From Chloroflexi bacterium HGW-Chloroflexi-2 (lineage in GTDB: Bacteria > Chloroflexota > Anaerolineae > Anaerolineales > Anaerolineaceae): a stretch of 64,000 nt of DNA. The notes under the pieces are model-generated. The model ran no database searches. It was not told the DNA's origin and saw nothing but the letters and a program-made list of their open reading frames with translations. The translations under genes and the position numbers were made by a program. The stretch covers positions 186,001-250,000 of the forward strand of contig PHBY01000001.1 in assembly GCA_002840735.1 (NCBI GenBank). Reading direction: 5' to 3'. Positions 43,586 to 53,433 of the stretch are shown here, piece by piece. The stretch's first letter is position 1. Each line of letters begins with the position of its first letter.

Positions 43586-43658
43586 TGCCCCCAGGGAGAT
43601 TCGAACTCCCGTTTTAGCCTTGAAAGGGCTGCGTCCTGGTCCCCTAGACGATGGGGGC
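43586..43658 (-). tRNA. tRNA-Glu (anticodon UUC)
   Basis: The minus strand folds into a 73-nt cloverleaf: acceptor GCCCCCA/TGGGGGC with discriminator A, anticodon loop CTTTCAA with TTC, and T-arm GGGAG-TTCGAAT-CTCCC. The D-arm region resembles E. coli tRNA-Glu (GTCTAGGGGACCAGGAC). CCA is only partly encoded (CC then T). The outermost anticodon-stem pair is C-A. Confidence 0.95.
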
Positions 43659-43672
43659 ATTGAATGAACGAG

Positions 43673-43701
43673 ATTTTATCAGATCGGACTTTGTTGGTCA
43701 A
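43673..43701 (-). promoter_or_regulatory. Promoter of tRNA-Glu
   Basis: TTGACC (43696-43701) and TAAAAT (43673-43678) are 17 nt apart on the minus strand, with the predicted start about 8 nt before the mature tRNA end. Confidence 0.82.
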
Positions 43702-43749
43702 GGGAAAATCAATAACTCATCCCTTAATTGTTTCGCTAATTTATGCCCA

Positions 43750-44439
43750 TTAAGAAAATAACAAACCACTCTGTTTTTTCTCCTCTATACACTCAGGTGT
43801 GTCATTGAAAGGCGAATTGACAGCTTTACCCACCATATACGATTTCATTTTTTCTGTTGGATAAGGTTGCATCATTTCAATTAATTCTATTTGCGGGCGA
43901 TCTTCCAACCAGTTAAACATTTGATTTTTATCGTAGATAACGGGCATCCGATCGTGAACAGGTTTAAGAATTTCATTTGCCTCACAGGTAATAATCGCTG
44001 TACTCCACAACTCACTTCCATCCGGCGCATGCCAGATCTCCCAAATCCCGGCTAATGCAAATGGTTTCTTACCCTCTAAATGGAAATAATAAGGCTGTGA
44101 AGGTGCTCCTTTCATTTTTGCTTTTTTCCACTCATAAAAACCATCAGCTAGAATCAAACATCTGCGTCGTGCAAACGCATTTCTAAATGAAGGCTTTTCC
44201 ATGATTGTTTCTGATCTGGCGTTGATTAAGCGATTCCCGATTTCAATATCTTTTGCCCATCCTGGAACCAGTCCCCAACGCAGAAATTCAATTTTTTTGG
44301 TTTCAGCACTTAGTATGGAAGCAATCGGTTGTGTCGGGGCAATATTATAGCGAGGTTGCCATTCCAATTGTGACTCTGGTAATCCCAATTCCAATTGTAG
44401 TTCTTTGGATTTATATGAAAGAGTGAATCGTCCACACAT
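43750..44439 (-). CDS. yedK: SRAP-domain protein (YedK/HMCES family)
   Basis: A 229-residue SRAP protein that forms a thiazolidine crosslink with abasic sites in single-stranded DNA. Cys2, directly after the start Met (MCGRFTLSY), is the crosslinking residue. RLINARSET, GFYEWKK and PVHDRMPVI supply the conserved Asn, Glu and His. The length is standard. It is monocistronic and divergent from ftcD. Confidence 0.95.
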   Translation of the reverse strand: MCGRFTLSYKSKELQLELGLPESQLEWQPRYNIAPTQPIASILSAETKKIEFLRWGLVPGWAKDIEIGNRLINARSETIMEKPSFRNAFARRRCLILADGFYEWKKAKMKGAPSQPYYFHLEGKKPFALAGIWEIWHAPDGSELWSTAIITCEANEILKPVHDRMPVIYDKNQMFNWLEDRPQIELIEMMQPYPTEKMKSYMVGKAVNSPFNDTPECIEEKKQSGLLFS

Positions 44440-44561
44440 TTTTTATCCTGAATAAAAATTTTCTACTTGATGTGTATCTGGTTTACCATTTATGGTCTGA
44501 GCTTTATTGGTGGTTTCTATATAAAAAACTTCACCTGCACAGGATCATTGATGATGATACT

Positions 44562-44570
44562 TGTTATAAT
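44562..44570 (+). promoter_or_regulatory. Extended -10 promoter element of ftcD
   Basis: TGTTATAAT is an extended -10 (TGnTATAAT) about 29 nt before the ATG at 44599. No matching -35 hexamer was found. Its position argues against the track's start at 44467. Confidence 0.55.
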
Positions 44571-44598
44571 ACTATTATCTCATAAAGCAGAGGGTGCT

Positions 44599-46146
44599 AT
44601 GACAAGTCCATTAGTTGAATGTATACCTAATTTTTCTGAAGCTCGCCGGACTGATGTAGTCCAACAGATCATTGAATCAATTGTTTCAGTTCCAGGCGTA
44701 CATGTTTTGGATCATCATTCTGATTTTGATCACAATCGTACCGTTGTTACATACATTGGTGATCCAAAGTCAGTTGAAGAAGCAGCTTATCTGGCTATTG
44801 CAACTGCATCTAAATTAATAGATCTGGATCAACACACCGGAGAACATCCACGGCTTGGTGCAACCGACGTCGTTCCTTTTGTACCCATCAGTGATGTCAC
44901 CATGCAGGAATGTATTGAAATGGCAGTCCGGTTAGGAAAAAAAGTTGGCGATGAATTAAATATTCCGGTGTTCTTGTATGAAGAAGCAGCTTCCATTCCG
45001 GAAAAACAGAATCTTGAAAATATTCGCTCCGGTCAATATGAAAAGATGAAAACTGAGATTGGTAAAACACCGGTAAAAACACCAGATTTTGGACCTTCTA
45101 AAGTAGACAAAGCAGGTGCAACGGTCATTGGTGCCAGACAGCCCTTAATTGCATTCAATATTTACCTGACCTCGAATGACGTCAGTATTGCCCAAAAAAT
45201 CGCGCGAGCTGTACGTCACTCCTCCGGTGGATTGAGATATGTTAAAGGGATGGGGGTTCTGGTGGAAGGTAGAGCACAGGTTTCCATGAACCTCACAAAC
45301 TTCAAGAAAACACCAGTTGCCAGAGTGGTCGAATTTGTTCGAAGGGAAGCTGAACGCTACGGTGTAGCTATCCATCACTCTGAACTGGTAGGTCTGATCC
45401 CACAGGATGCATTATCCGATGCAGCCCAATGGTATATTCAACTAGATGACTTTAAAAATGAACAAATTCTTGAACAACGTCTTTTTCAGGTAATGCGCGA
45501 ATCAACCATGAAATCCCAGGAGGAAAAACCAGATTTCCTGGATCAGCTGGCAGCAGCAACACCTACACCAGGCGGTGGCGCAGCGGCGGCGCATACTGCC
45601 GCTGAAGGTGCTGCTCTGGTGGCAATGGTAGCTAGATTAACGATTGGAAAAAAGAAATATCTGGATGTTCAGGAAAGAATGTATGAGTTGATTGATCAGT
45701 CGGAAGAATTACGGAAACAATTAGTACAGGCTGGCGAAAACGATTCAGCTGCTTTCGAAAAAGTCTTACAAGCTTTTCGCTTACCCAAAAACACAGATGA
45801 AGAATTCCAAAAACGGGAACAAGAAATTCAAAAAGCAACCATCCTTGCAGCAGAGGTTCCTTTAGATGTTGCCTCAATGGCATTGGAAGTAATGAAACTG
45901 GCACTAGAAGCAGCCCAAACTGGAAACCTCAATGCCATTTCCGATGCCGCATCCGGTTTATTTTTTGCTAAATCAGCTCTCACGAGCGCATCATTGAACG
46001 TAAGAACGAACACATTGGGTATCTCGAATCAATCAATCAATCAAAAATTGTTAGAGAATGTTCAGGAACTTGAAAACCAGAGCAATTCACTAGAAAAGGT
46101 TACATGGCAATTATTAAAAGAGCGCGGTGGGTTTCCCATTCCCTGA
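44599..46146 (+). CDS. ftcD: Glutamate formimidoyltransferase / formimino-THF cyclodeaminase
   Basis: A 515-residue bifunctional enzyme. The N-terminal formiminotransferase (about 1-300) begins MTSPLVECIPNFSEARR and contains DHHSDFDHNRTV and GEHPRLGATDVVPF. The C-terminal cyclodeaminase (about 310-515) starts FLDQLAAATPTPGGGAAAA. It moves a formimino group to tetrahydrofolate and releases ammonia to give methenyl-THF. The track start adds 44 residues that span the promoter; AGAGGG precedes the ATG at 44599. Histidine degradation is the textbook role. With purine genes and folD in the window, formiminoglycine from purine breakdown is another possible donor. Confidence 0.93.
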   Translation: MTSPLVECIPNFSEARRTDVVQQIIESIVSVPGVHVLDHHSDFDHNRTVVTYIGDPKSVEEAAYLAIATASKLIDLDQHTGEHPRLGATDVVPFVPISDVTMQECIEMAVRLGKKVGDELNIPVFLYEEAASIPEKQNLENIRSGQYEKMKTEIGKTPVKTPDFGPSKVDKAGATVIGARQPLIAFNIYLTSNDVSIAQKIARAVRHSSGGLRYVKGMGVLVEGRAQVSMNLTNFKKTPVARVVEFVRREAERYGVAIHHSELVGLIPQDALSDAAQWYIQLDDFKNEQILEQRLFQVMRESTMKSQEEKPDFLDQLAAATPTPGGGAAAAHTAAEGAALVAMVARLTIGKKKYLDVQERMYELIDQSEELRKQLVQAGENDSAAFEKVLQAFRLPKNTDEEFQKREQEIQKATILAAEVPLDVASMALEVMKLALEAAQTGNLNAISDAASGLFFAKSALTSASLNVRTNTLGISNQSINQKLLENVQELENQSNSLEKVTWQLLKERGGFPIP

Positions 46147-47162
46147 TAATAATTTTTTCGTTTTTTATATTATTGGCTAATACCGGATGTGAACCATGGC
46201 TATCAATTTTTGGTGTTTATGTAATACCATCATCAGCTCAAACAATGACTTCGGTATCGGTTTTGAGTGATCGTTCTCATCAATCTACACCAAATCCTAC
46301 TTCTACATCGATTGTGGTGAAATCAACCCAAAACCAACTAGTTGAAACCCCGATTGCCACTCCTGAATTGCAACCAATTAATGAAAAACTGTTTATTACT
46401 TCATTTGATTTTCCTATACCTGAGGATGCTTCACGTTTGATTGAGACAAGTTATCGATTCGGATCAACCCAGTTTGGTGAAAGAATACCTCACGATGGTG
46501 TAGAAATATTGAACCCTGAGGGAACACCCGTTCTGGCAGTTGCAGATGGTGAGGTTTATTTCAGTGGGAATGATCGCACTTATAAAAGAGGGCGTTTCAC
46601 GAATTTTTATGGCAATATCATCATCATTAAACATGATTTGCCACATTATTCAGTTCCAGTCTATAGTTTTTATGCTCATCTTTCTGAAATCATCGTTAAT
46701 GAAGGGGAGATCGTCACGCGTGGACAAGAAATCGGTTCAGTTGGTGCGACTGGCAAAGCATTTAGCAATCATTTACATTTTGAGGTACGCATAGGGGATG
46801 TGCTTTTACAAAATGCTCGTAATCCTGAATTATTTTTGCCATTAATACCAACGGAAGATTACCCTAAAGTAGGTATTTTAATCGGTTCATTGATCAGCCA
46901 GCAAGGAAACCCAATCCCTGGGGTGACGGTAGTCGTTCAAAGAATGGAGAATGACATTCTGGTACCAGGAACTTCCATATACGTTGAAACCTACGCTAAA
47001 ACCATTTTTAGTGAACAAAATTGGGGGGAGAATTTTGTGATCAGTAATTTGCCTGAAGGGGAATATCGGGTAAGCGCATTTGCGTATCAATATTTCGTGG
47101 AGAAGTTTATTTCAATAAAAGGCAACGAATTTACAACCGTTACCTTACAACCGGAGAATTAA
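46104..47162 (+). CDS. M23 family metallopeptidase with C-terminal beta-sandwich domain
   Basis: A 352-residue exported protein. A signal-like helix ends in LLANTGC, a possible but non-canonical lipobox. A Pro/Thr-rich linker follows, then the LytM/M23 domain (about 120-250). The zinc ligands appear as H-E in IPHDGVEIL, where most members have H-x(3)-D, plus YAHL and SNHLHFEV. The C-terminal 90 residues resemble a carboxypeptidase regulatory-like fold. It would cut peptidoglycan cross-links. It overlaps the ftcD 3' end by 43 nt and is directly followed by the broken dcd. Confidence 0.85.
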   Translation: MAIIKRARWVSHSLIIIFSFFILLANTGCEPWLSIFGVYVIPSSAQTMTSVSVLSDRSHQSTPNPTSTSIVVKSTQNQLVETPIATPELQPINEKLFITSFDFPIPEDASRLIETSYRFGSTQFGERIPHDGVEILNPEGTPVLAVADGEVYFSGNDRTYKRGRFTNFYGNIIIIKHDLPHYSVPVYSFYAHLSEIIVNEGEIVTRGQEIGSVGATGKAFSNHLHFEVRIGDVLLQNARNPELFLPLIPTEDYPKVGILIGSLISQQGNPIPGVTVVVQRMENDILVPGTSIYVETYAKTIFSEQNWGENFVISNLPEGEYRVSAFAYQYFVEKFISIKGNEFTTVTLQPEN

Positions 47163-47163
47163 T

Positions 47164-47611
47164 GTGGGATTGAAACCAGATCATTGGATTCGTAAAATGG
47201 CATTGGAACATGGGATGATTGAACCTTTTATTGATCGTCAGGTTCGCGAAGGTGTCATATCATATTGTCGATTTCAAGGGCGAGGTCTGTATCATCCCGC
47301 CGAATTCCTTTGCCCTGGCAAGAACAGTTGAATATTTCCGAATTCCTCGTGGTGTAATGACCATTTGTGTTGGCAAAAGCACTTACGCTCGTTGTGGAAT
47401 TATTGTGAATGTGACACCTTTTGAGCCAGAATGGGAAGGTTTCGTTACACTCGAAATCTCAAATACAACGCCATTACCTGCAAAAATTTATGCAAATGAA
47501 GGTCTTGCTCAGGTCATCTTTTTAGAAGGTGACGAACCTTGTGAAATTTCATATGCAGATAAAAAAGGGAAATATCAGCACCAACAAAGAATTCTATTGC
47601 CAAAAGTCTAG
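47164..47611 (+). pseudogene. dcd: dCTP deaminase gene with internal deletion and frameshift
   Basis: The N-terminal part is readable from GTG 47164, with GGAG 6 nt upstream: [16 protein letters not shown] up to GVISY near 47265. The C-terminal part resumes in another frame at [20 protein letters not shown] and runs to 47611. It includes the catalytic segment [12 protein letters not shown] and EPEWEG. Compared with intact Dcd of this type, about 35-40 residues (the SSYGYDIR region) are missing at the junction and the two halves are one base out of frame. The N-terminal frame stops at 47331. Either this is a pseudogene or the assembly lost about 100 nt here. Confidence 0.8.
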
Positions 47612-47618
47612 AAATATC

Positions 47619-49118
47619 TTATTCAGGAAACGGCCATGCAATCTGATTGTTGGGGTTGAACCCGTTATAAATTGTCTGGGAAATTCTGGCAAATAATGGA
47701 TTGGCAATATCAAATAGAAGCTGATTGGGGCTATATGTAAAGACAGTCAGAATAAAATTTTCCTCGGGTCCATAGACTATCCCTACATCACTGAACGAAT
47801 GCACCAGTCCATCTCTTTCCTGGCTCCATCCATGTTTATGCGCAATCTTTAAGCCTTCAGGTAATCCTGCTTCCATTAACGCTCCCATTTTATTGGCAGC
47901 CAATGTTTCAATAATTAAATTACATTCTGCTTGAGTGATTTTCCCTTGCGTTTCACGAATCAACGTTGCAGATGAATTAATCGAACAGTCATAAATCATT
48001 GACAGTAATTTTCCAATATCTTCAGGGGTTGTTTGATTGTAAACATCGGGATCAATAAATGCATCGCTGCGTTGATTCGCAATTGTTTCGTATAAGTTCA
48101 ATAACGGCGCGCCAAGGTAGAAATACCCAGCAATAAAGGAATTCTCCATACCGAGTGACTGAATATCACTTGTTACCAGTAAAGGCCCTCTAATGGCGTC
48201 AATCTGTTCCATAAGTCGATCTGCAGGATCGTTCTCTGAATACACAATCATAGATTCAATCCAACCCTGCCTCATTTCGCTTAAAGGAATATCCTCACGC
48301 CAATAAGTTGATATCATGATTGGAATTTTCATCGTGCTTGCTGCTGTAAATGCTACACCAGGTTCTTTCTCCTCCCCAAACCAATTCAAAATCTGGATCT
48401 TCTGATGATCGCTCATGCGTTCAGCATAGATTTCAACAACACCAGAAAAATCTTCATTCCTCAGGATCGATCTTACCTGTTCCTTTATTTGTTCGATGGT
48501 TGGGACTGTCGCAGGAATTGATATCAACTCCAACTGGATTGTATTTTTGTTAATTTGTGTGATCTCTTGTTTTATTCGATTTACCAATTCGCCCTGATCA
48601 AAAGAAATCCCTGATAACCCTGGTTCAAATCTAGTCGTTCCTGAAATAGGTTTGGATGGGATTGGTTCCAATGTTACAAAAGGTTTGATTTGTTCATTAA
48701 TTGTTGAGAGTAATACATCTTCATTCAGCGTAAATAATAAATCTTTGCTCGTTTGATCAATGGATGATTTATGCCAGATAAATGACCAAAAAGATGAAAA
48801 CTGGTCTTCGTATCCACAATTGAGTACTGACACCATTTCATCATAATCGATATCAAGCCCGATCTGTTCATTTGAAAAGTAAAATGATGTATTTCCAGAT
48901 TGAATTTCAATAGGTTTTTCAAAGACGGATTTTAATTTTATTCTGGCTTGCTCGTGATCCAATCCACCAACATCAACGGATGCTATCGATGAACCAGTAG
49001 GAAACACACAAATCTGTTGGTTTGATTTTTGGAATGAATAAATGGTAATCATCATACTGATGACGAGAAAACCAATCCCGAACATCCTCGAAATGATAAT
49101 TAATTTCGGTCTTTTCAA
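47619..49118 (-). CDS. Exported beta-lactamase-like serine hydrolase
   Basis: A 499-residue protein with an N-terminal membrane helix (about 10-29). A YoaR/VanW-type peptidoglycan-binding-like region follows at about 45-200. The C-terminal domain (about 225-490) is class-A beta-lactamase-like, with SxxK in AASTMKIPI, the SxN-like YSENDPAD, and KHG in AHKHGWSQ where lactamases have K-T/S-G. The fusion to a wall-binding region and the altered third motif suggest a cell-wall carboxypeptidase-like or esterase role rather than drug resistance. It converges on dcd. Confidence 0.82.
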   Translation of the reverse strand: MKRPKLIIISRMFGIGFLVISMMITIYSFQKSNQQICVFPTGSSIASVDVGGLDHEQARIKLKSVFEKPIEIQSGNTSFYFSNEQIGLDIDYDEMVSVLNCGYEDQFSSFWSFIWHKSSIDQTSKDLLFTLNEDVLLSTINEQIKPFVTLEPIPSKPISGTTRFEPGLSGISFDQGELVNRIKQEITQINKNTIQLELISIPATVPTIEQIKEQVRSILRNEDFSGVVEIYAERMSDHQKIQILNWFGEEKEPGVAFTAASTMKIPIMISTYWREDIPLSEMRQGWIESMIVYSENDPADRLMEQIDAIRGPLLVTSDIQSLGMENSFIAGYFYLGAPLLNLYETIANQRSDAFIDPDVYNQTTPEDIGKLLSMIYDCSINSSATLIRETQGKITQAECNLIIETLAANKMGALMEAGLPEGLKIAHKHGWSQERDGLVHSFSDVGIVYGPEENFILTVFTYSPNQLLFDIANPLFARISQTIYNGFNPNNQIAWPFPE

Positions 49119-49263
49119 TGCAATTTCTCCATAAGCATTGATAATAATTGAAAAACAGGATTTTTTCTAGAATTTTATATGAATTCAGGCAAACACCTGT
49201 AAAATGGCATACAATAAGCGCAAGGTAGTAGAATGAAATTATGGATCAAGACCTGGAGAAATA

Positions 49264-51627
49264 ATGCCACTTGTTGAAATTCAAAATAACTTTTTTAATT
49301 TTTCCTGTAATCCAGATACGGGTACGATCAATCTTGATTCGAAGAGAATCGGTCTACCTTCGATTCAAAACGCTTCATTACGTATACAGATCATTAAAGA
49401 AGGAATTAAACACAATCTAATAACAAAATCCTGGAATCCATATCAATTGATGAAGACAACCACAGATTCACTCCACGGGAAATTACACCAATTAGAATTT
49501 TCCATTTTTATTGAAGAATTGTCTCAGATTGTAAGACTAACTTTTGCATTAAGTGAAGAACTGCCTGTTTTTTTATGGAATGCTGTTTTAGAAAATCAAT
49601 CTTCTTCGCCTATTTTTGTTAATTTTATTGAATTATTAAATATTGGTGACTCTGCCCATGATCTGGATAGTAAATTGGTTCGTGCAAATGAAACAATCAA
49701 AGCAAATTTCACTTTTCACGCCAATGGATGGCAGTCCTGGTCCCATTCTGGCACTTATCGGGACGACCAGGTACAACATCACACTCGATTAAGGTTTTTC
49801 CAGGATGTCATGGCTCAGAACCCCGGCACTCCCGTATTCCGCAAAACAGGTCATTTTAGTGGTGATTTTTTTGGTGTTTTAGCCGATAGAAATTCCCGCA
49901 GTGCTTACCTTTTTGGCTTTTTATCACAAAAAAAACAATTTGGTTCTATAGAAGCTAATATTTCTGCAAAAACAAAAATCAGATTGTGGGCAAATGGCGA
50001 TAGGACAAATCTCGTATCCGGGCAAAATTTCTCAACTGATTGGGCAATCATGTTTCCTTTTTATTTTGACCAACCAGACCCTTTAGCAATTTTTTACGAA
50101 GCGGTTAGTCGGGAAAATCAGGTTCAAATCACGAATAAAATCCCGGCTGGTTGGTGTTCCTGGTATCACTTCTATCAGAATATTAATGAAGACAAGATTA
50201 TTCGGAATCTGAATACCATCAATGAATTAAAAGCAGAAATGCCACTCTCATTGATTCAAATTGATGATGGCTATCAGAAAGAAATAGGTGATTGGTATTC
50301 ATTCCGAAAAGGATTTCCACATGGCGTAGCGCCCATCGCAGAAAAGATCACAGGCTCAGGTCATATCCCTGGATTATGGATGGCACCCTTCATTTTGCAT
50401 CCCAACAGTGATTTTGCCATTGACCACCCGGAAATGATATTAAGGAAAAAAAGCGGAAGACCCGTTAATGCAGGATTTGTTTGGAATGTTTTCACCCAGG
50501 CGATCGATTTAACTGTACCAGGTGCGATCGATGTTGTAAAAGAAATGATTGAAACCGCGGTTCATAAATGGGGTTTCTCTTACCTAAAACTAGATTTTCT
50601 ATATGCTGGTGCATTGAAAGGAAACCGATTTGATAATTCCCAAACCAGAGCACAAATCCTTCGCAAAGCAATGCAGGAAATCCGTTTGAGTGCCGGAGAG
50701 GATACATTTTTATTGGCATGTGGTGCTCCTTTGGGATCAGTCGTTGGTCTGGTACAGGCTAATCGAATAGGTGCAGATGTAAGTGGAAGTTGGTACCCAC
50801 AATTTAATGGAATTTCAATGTTTTTCAAAAAAGAACCTAATATGCCCTCTGCCAAAAATGCGATCCAAAATATTATTACCAGAGCTGAACAACATAATCG
50901 TTGGTGGATAAATGATCCGGATTGTTTACTGGTACGCCCAGAAATTGATTTGACCATCAACGAAATTCAATCCTTAGCGTCTTTGATCGCAATAACTGGT
51001 GGATCTTTATTAGTCTCAGATGATCTCCCAAAACTTCCAATGGAACGACGAAGAATCATTGAAGTCCTTTTACCAATCATCGGAAAACGAGCCAATGTAA
51101 TGGATTGGCTGGATACCACCACACCACATAACTTGCGATTGGACCTTAATAACGTATCTGGTGATTGGAATATATTGGCACGATTTAATTGGAAAGATGA
51201 ACCTCGCGAAACATATTTAAGTTTTCCAGACTTTGGTCTACCGCAATTGAGTTATTGGGTTTATTCATTCTGGGAAAATAAAATTCAGTTAATCAAGGCT
51301 GGCGAACCTGTTCATTTTCCATCACTTCCAACCCATGGTGTGGCGTTATTAGGTGTCAGACCGGTTCTTTCGAGTAATCAATATTTAGGGAGTAATTTAC
51401 ACATTTCAATGGGTTTGGAAGTAAGCTGTATGGAAAAAACTTCCGAAGGCATTGAACTGGATTTAGACCTACCCAGAAAAGCACACGGCGAAATATTTGT
51501 TAAATTGCTGGAAACACCTGAAAAAATCTTCCTTAATGGAGAGCAAATTCCTTTTGAAGAAGAATCAAATTCGGTATATAAAATTCCAGTTTCCTTTGAA
51601 AGCCATGCAACCATTCTAATTCAATAA
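49264..51627 (+). CDS. GH36 alpha-galactosidase-like glycoside hydrolase
   Basis: A 787-residue protein without a signal peptide, so probably cytoplasmic. A beta-sandwich N-domain precedes the TIM barrel starting WCSWYHFYQNINED. IQIDDGYQKEIGDW follows. The catalytic nucleophile is the Asp in YLKLDFLY, and the acid/base is the Asp in IGADVSGSW. A C-terminal beta domain completes the GH36 layout. Alpha-galactosides (raffinose, melibiose or galactosyl glycerol) are the usual substrates. A GGAGAAATA site precedes the ATG. No sugar transporter or regulator lies next to it. Confidence 0.9.
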   Translation: MPLVEIQNNFFNFSCNPDTGTINLDSKRIGLPSIQNASLRIQIIKEGIKHNLITKSWNPYQLMKTTTDSLHGKLHQLEFSIFIEELSQIVRLTFALSEELPVFLWNAVLENQSSSPIFVNFIELLNIGDSAHDLDSKLVRANETIKANFTFHANGWQSWSHSGTYRDDQVQHHTRLRFFQDVMAQNPGTPVFRKTGHFSGDFFGVLADRNSRSAYLFGFLSQKKQFGSIEANISAKTKIRLWANGDRTNLVSGQNFSTDWAIMFPFYFDQPDPLAIFYEAVSRENQVQITNKIPAGWCSWYHFYQNINEDKIIRNLNTINELKAEMPLSLIQIDDGYQKEIGDWYSFRKGFPHGVAPIAEKITGSGHIPGLWMAPFILHPNSDFAIDHPEMILRKKSGRPVNAGFVWNVFTQAIDLTVPGAIDVVKEMIETAVHKWGFSYLKLDFLYAGALKGNRFDNSQTRAQILRKAMQEIRLSAGEDTFLLACGAPLGSVVGLVQANRIGADVSGSWYPQFNGISMFFKKEPNMPSAKNAIQNIITRAEQHNRWWINDPDCLLVRPEIDLTINEIQSLASLIAITGGSLLVSDDLPKLPMERRRIIEVLLPIIGKRANVMDWLDTTTPHNLRLDLNNVSGDWNILARFNWKDEPRETYLSFPDFGLPQLSYWVYSFWENKIQLIKAGEPVHFPSLPTHGVALLGVRPVLSSNQYLGSNLHISMGLEVSCMEKTSEGIELDLDLPRKAHGEIFVKLLETPEKIFLNGEQIPFEEESNSVYKIPVSFESHATILIQ

Positions 51628-51630
51628 AAA

Positions 51631-51650
51631 GAAGCCCCTTGCGGGGCTTG
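51631..51650. terminator. Terminator shared by GH36 and DUF4349 genes
   Basis: AAGCCCC-ttgc-GGGGCTT forms a compact strong stem between two convergent genes. The minus-strand tail CTTTTTATTG is the better T-run; the plus-strand tail GATTTGTT is weaker. Confidence 0.82.
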
Positions 51651-51655
51651 ATTTG

Positions 51656-52621
51656 TTATTCAGAAATTTTACTTTTTTCTAGTTTCCGGCGTTTACTTCT
51701 TCTTACCAAAGCACGAACCAATAAGAACATCAGGTAGAAAGGTAACAGAATGATAACCAGAATCGGGATGATCAACAATATCAGCCAGATTGCTCCATCA
51801 ACGATCGACTGCAAAGCATTTACCAATGATTGAAGTGCTTTGCTGACTGTTACTGAAGGTTTCCAGCCTGCCACAGTAATTGGATTCACGGCTTCATGAG
51901 CCTGGATTCTGACACTGATAGAGGATAAAGCAGCGGATTCTTCGTAGTACTTGATTTGACCTTTGGTAAGTTCAATTTGCTCGCGATAATAGGTCAACTG
52001 GTTGAAGACATTGAGTACATCTTCTGTTTTGTAGGCTTCATCCAAAATCAATTTTAATTGCGCTTCTGCATCTTCCAGATTCTTGAGACGGGAGTTTAGA
52101 TCAGTATATTCTTTGGTGACATCCTGTCCAGAAACATTCTCACTCAAAAGATCAAGTTCTTTGTCATTCAATAAGGTTTTTATTTCGTCCAATGCTTGAT
52201 TTAGAAGCGCAGCTGGTACACGAATTGAAATGTTTGCTTCAGGAATCTCAATCCCTTTGTAATTGCTGGTTTTCCAGGAATTGGAACTCACAATATATCC
52301 ACCCATTCGCTCTGCCATCCGGCCAATTGTATTCATCGCTTCTAAAGGTTCATCTACCACGATGGATAAGTCAGCATTTCGAATAACAATTCTTTCAATA
52401 CTGTTTGTTTGCATTCCACTTGCTGTAACTGCTTCATCGTATGCCATTTCCTTACCATATTCTTCAGCATACTGTGGTTCCATTGGAGCGGGCATCTCTA
52501 CTGGCATCACTGCCTGCGCAAAATTGCCATCCATGGCATAGTTTTCTGTTGACTTTGCCGATGTACAACCAGTCAATACCAGACTTAAAACTAATAACCC
52601 TGCGAAAATCTTCAGTTTCAT
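51656..52621 (-). CDS. DUF4349-type lipoprotein
   Basis: A 321-residue cell-surface protein. The signal ends in the lipobox VLTGC (C19). The DUF4349-like body starts near residue 78 (ERIVIRNADLSIVVDEP) and includes a coiled coil at about 160-225 (SRLKNLEDAEAQLKLILDEA). A membrane helix at about 275-303 is followed by a Lys/Arg-rich tail. The family's function is unknown. It is monocistronic. Confidence 0.88.
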   Translation of the reverse strand: MKLKIFAGLLVLSLVLTGCTSAKSTENYAMDGNFAQAVMPVEMPAPMEPQYAEEYGKEMAYDEAVTASGMQTNSIERIVIRNADLSIVVDEPLEAMNTIGRMAERMGGYIVSSNSWKTSNYKGIEIPEANISIRVPAALLNQALDEIKTLLNDKELDLLSENVSGQDVTKEYTDLNSRLKNLEDAEAQLKLILDEAYKTEDVLNVFNQLTYYREQIELTKGQIKYYEESAALSSISVRIQAHEAVNPITVAGWKPSVTVSKALQSLVNALQSIVDGAIWLILLIIPILVIILLPFYLMFLLVRALVRRSKRRKLEKSKISE

Positions 52622-52704
52622 TCTTCCTCCTCTTCGTTAGTCCCAAATTCCAAGATATTTATATGACGAAAATGAATAGGAAATTGTTCCGTTTATGGAA
52701 TGTT

Positions 52705-53433
52705 CTACCAACCACCAGCCAACCTTTGGGCATTTTTACCAGGCAACTTGAGATCATTGATTTTTTGCTGAGTAGCTTCAAAGGAATAATCCACTCTAAA
52801 AACTTCCCAACTCATCAATTCATCATCAAATATACCAAAGGACGCTCTGGGATCATTGTCCCGTGGTTGACCAACAGATCCAGGGTTCAGGATCATTCGT
52901 GCCTTCATTTTATACATATTGCCATTCACGTTGCTATTCCAGTCCATTTTTTCTCGGAAAGAATCCCATCGACATATTAATCCCTGGTGAGAATGTCCAA
53001 CAAAACAATAGTCTTCTATAAAATGATCAAAATTTGCGCGGGCAACAAAGGGATCGAGGATGTACTCCCAAACCGGATATCTTGGACTACCATGAACTAA
53101 AAGACAACTTGGTAAATTGATTTTTTCAGGCAAATTCTTTAAATATGATAAATTTTCGATTGATATATGTGCTCTTTGCCAATCTATGGAGGTCCTGGCT
53201 TCTTGATTAAATAAGCGCACATCCATATCTCCCAATATGGCAGCATCATGATTTCCAAGAACACATGATAAGTTGGGTAATGTCTTTATTAAATTTATAC
53301 AGTCATTTGGATCTGGACCATAACCAACAATGTCACCCAGACACCATACAGCATCAAATTTCCCCGATTTTTCCAAAACACTCATCAAAGCTTCTAAATT
53401 GGCATGGATATCTGAGATAACTAAATTTTTCAT
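52705..53433 (-). CDS. Metallophosphoesterase, YfcE/MPE type
   Basis: A 242-residue calcineurin-like phosphoesterase. All metal-binding blocks are present: SDIHANLEAL, GDIVGYGPDPNDC, LGNHDAA, LVHGSPRYPVWEY and GHSHQG. The substrate is not predictable; relatives act on small phosphodiesters or dinucleotides. It lies 111 nt downstream of coaBC, probably as a separate unit. Confidence 0.9.
   Translation of the reverse strand: MKNLVISDIHANLEALMSVLEKSGKFDAVWCLGDIVGYGPDPNDCINLIKTLPNLSCVLGNHDAAILGDMDVRLFNQEARTSIDWQRAHISIENLSYLKNLPEKINLPSCLLVHGSPRYPVWEYILDPFVARANFDHFIEDYCFVGHSHQGLICRWDSFREKMDWNSNVNGNMYKMKARMILNPGSVGQPRDNDPRASFGIFDDELMSWEVFRVDYSFEATQQKINDLKLPGKNAQRLAGGW

Noticed and set aside
47164-47331. 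dcd interrupted by a UGA selenocysteine codon
   Set aside because: The C-terminal half continues in a different frame well before the TGA at 47329-47331, and a conserved block is missing, so a deletion explains it better.
49180-49205. CAGGCAAACACCTG palindrome before the GH36 gene as a LacI-type operator
   Set aside because: The half-sites are only 4 bp and do not match the usual LacI-family operator pattern; no regulator gene is adjacent.
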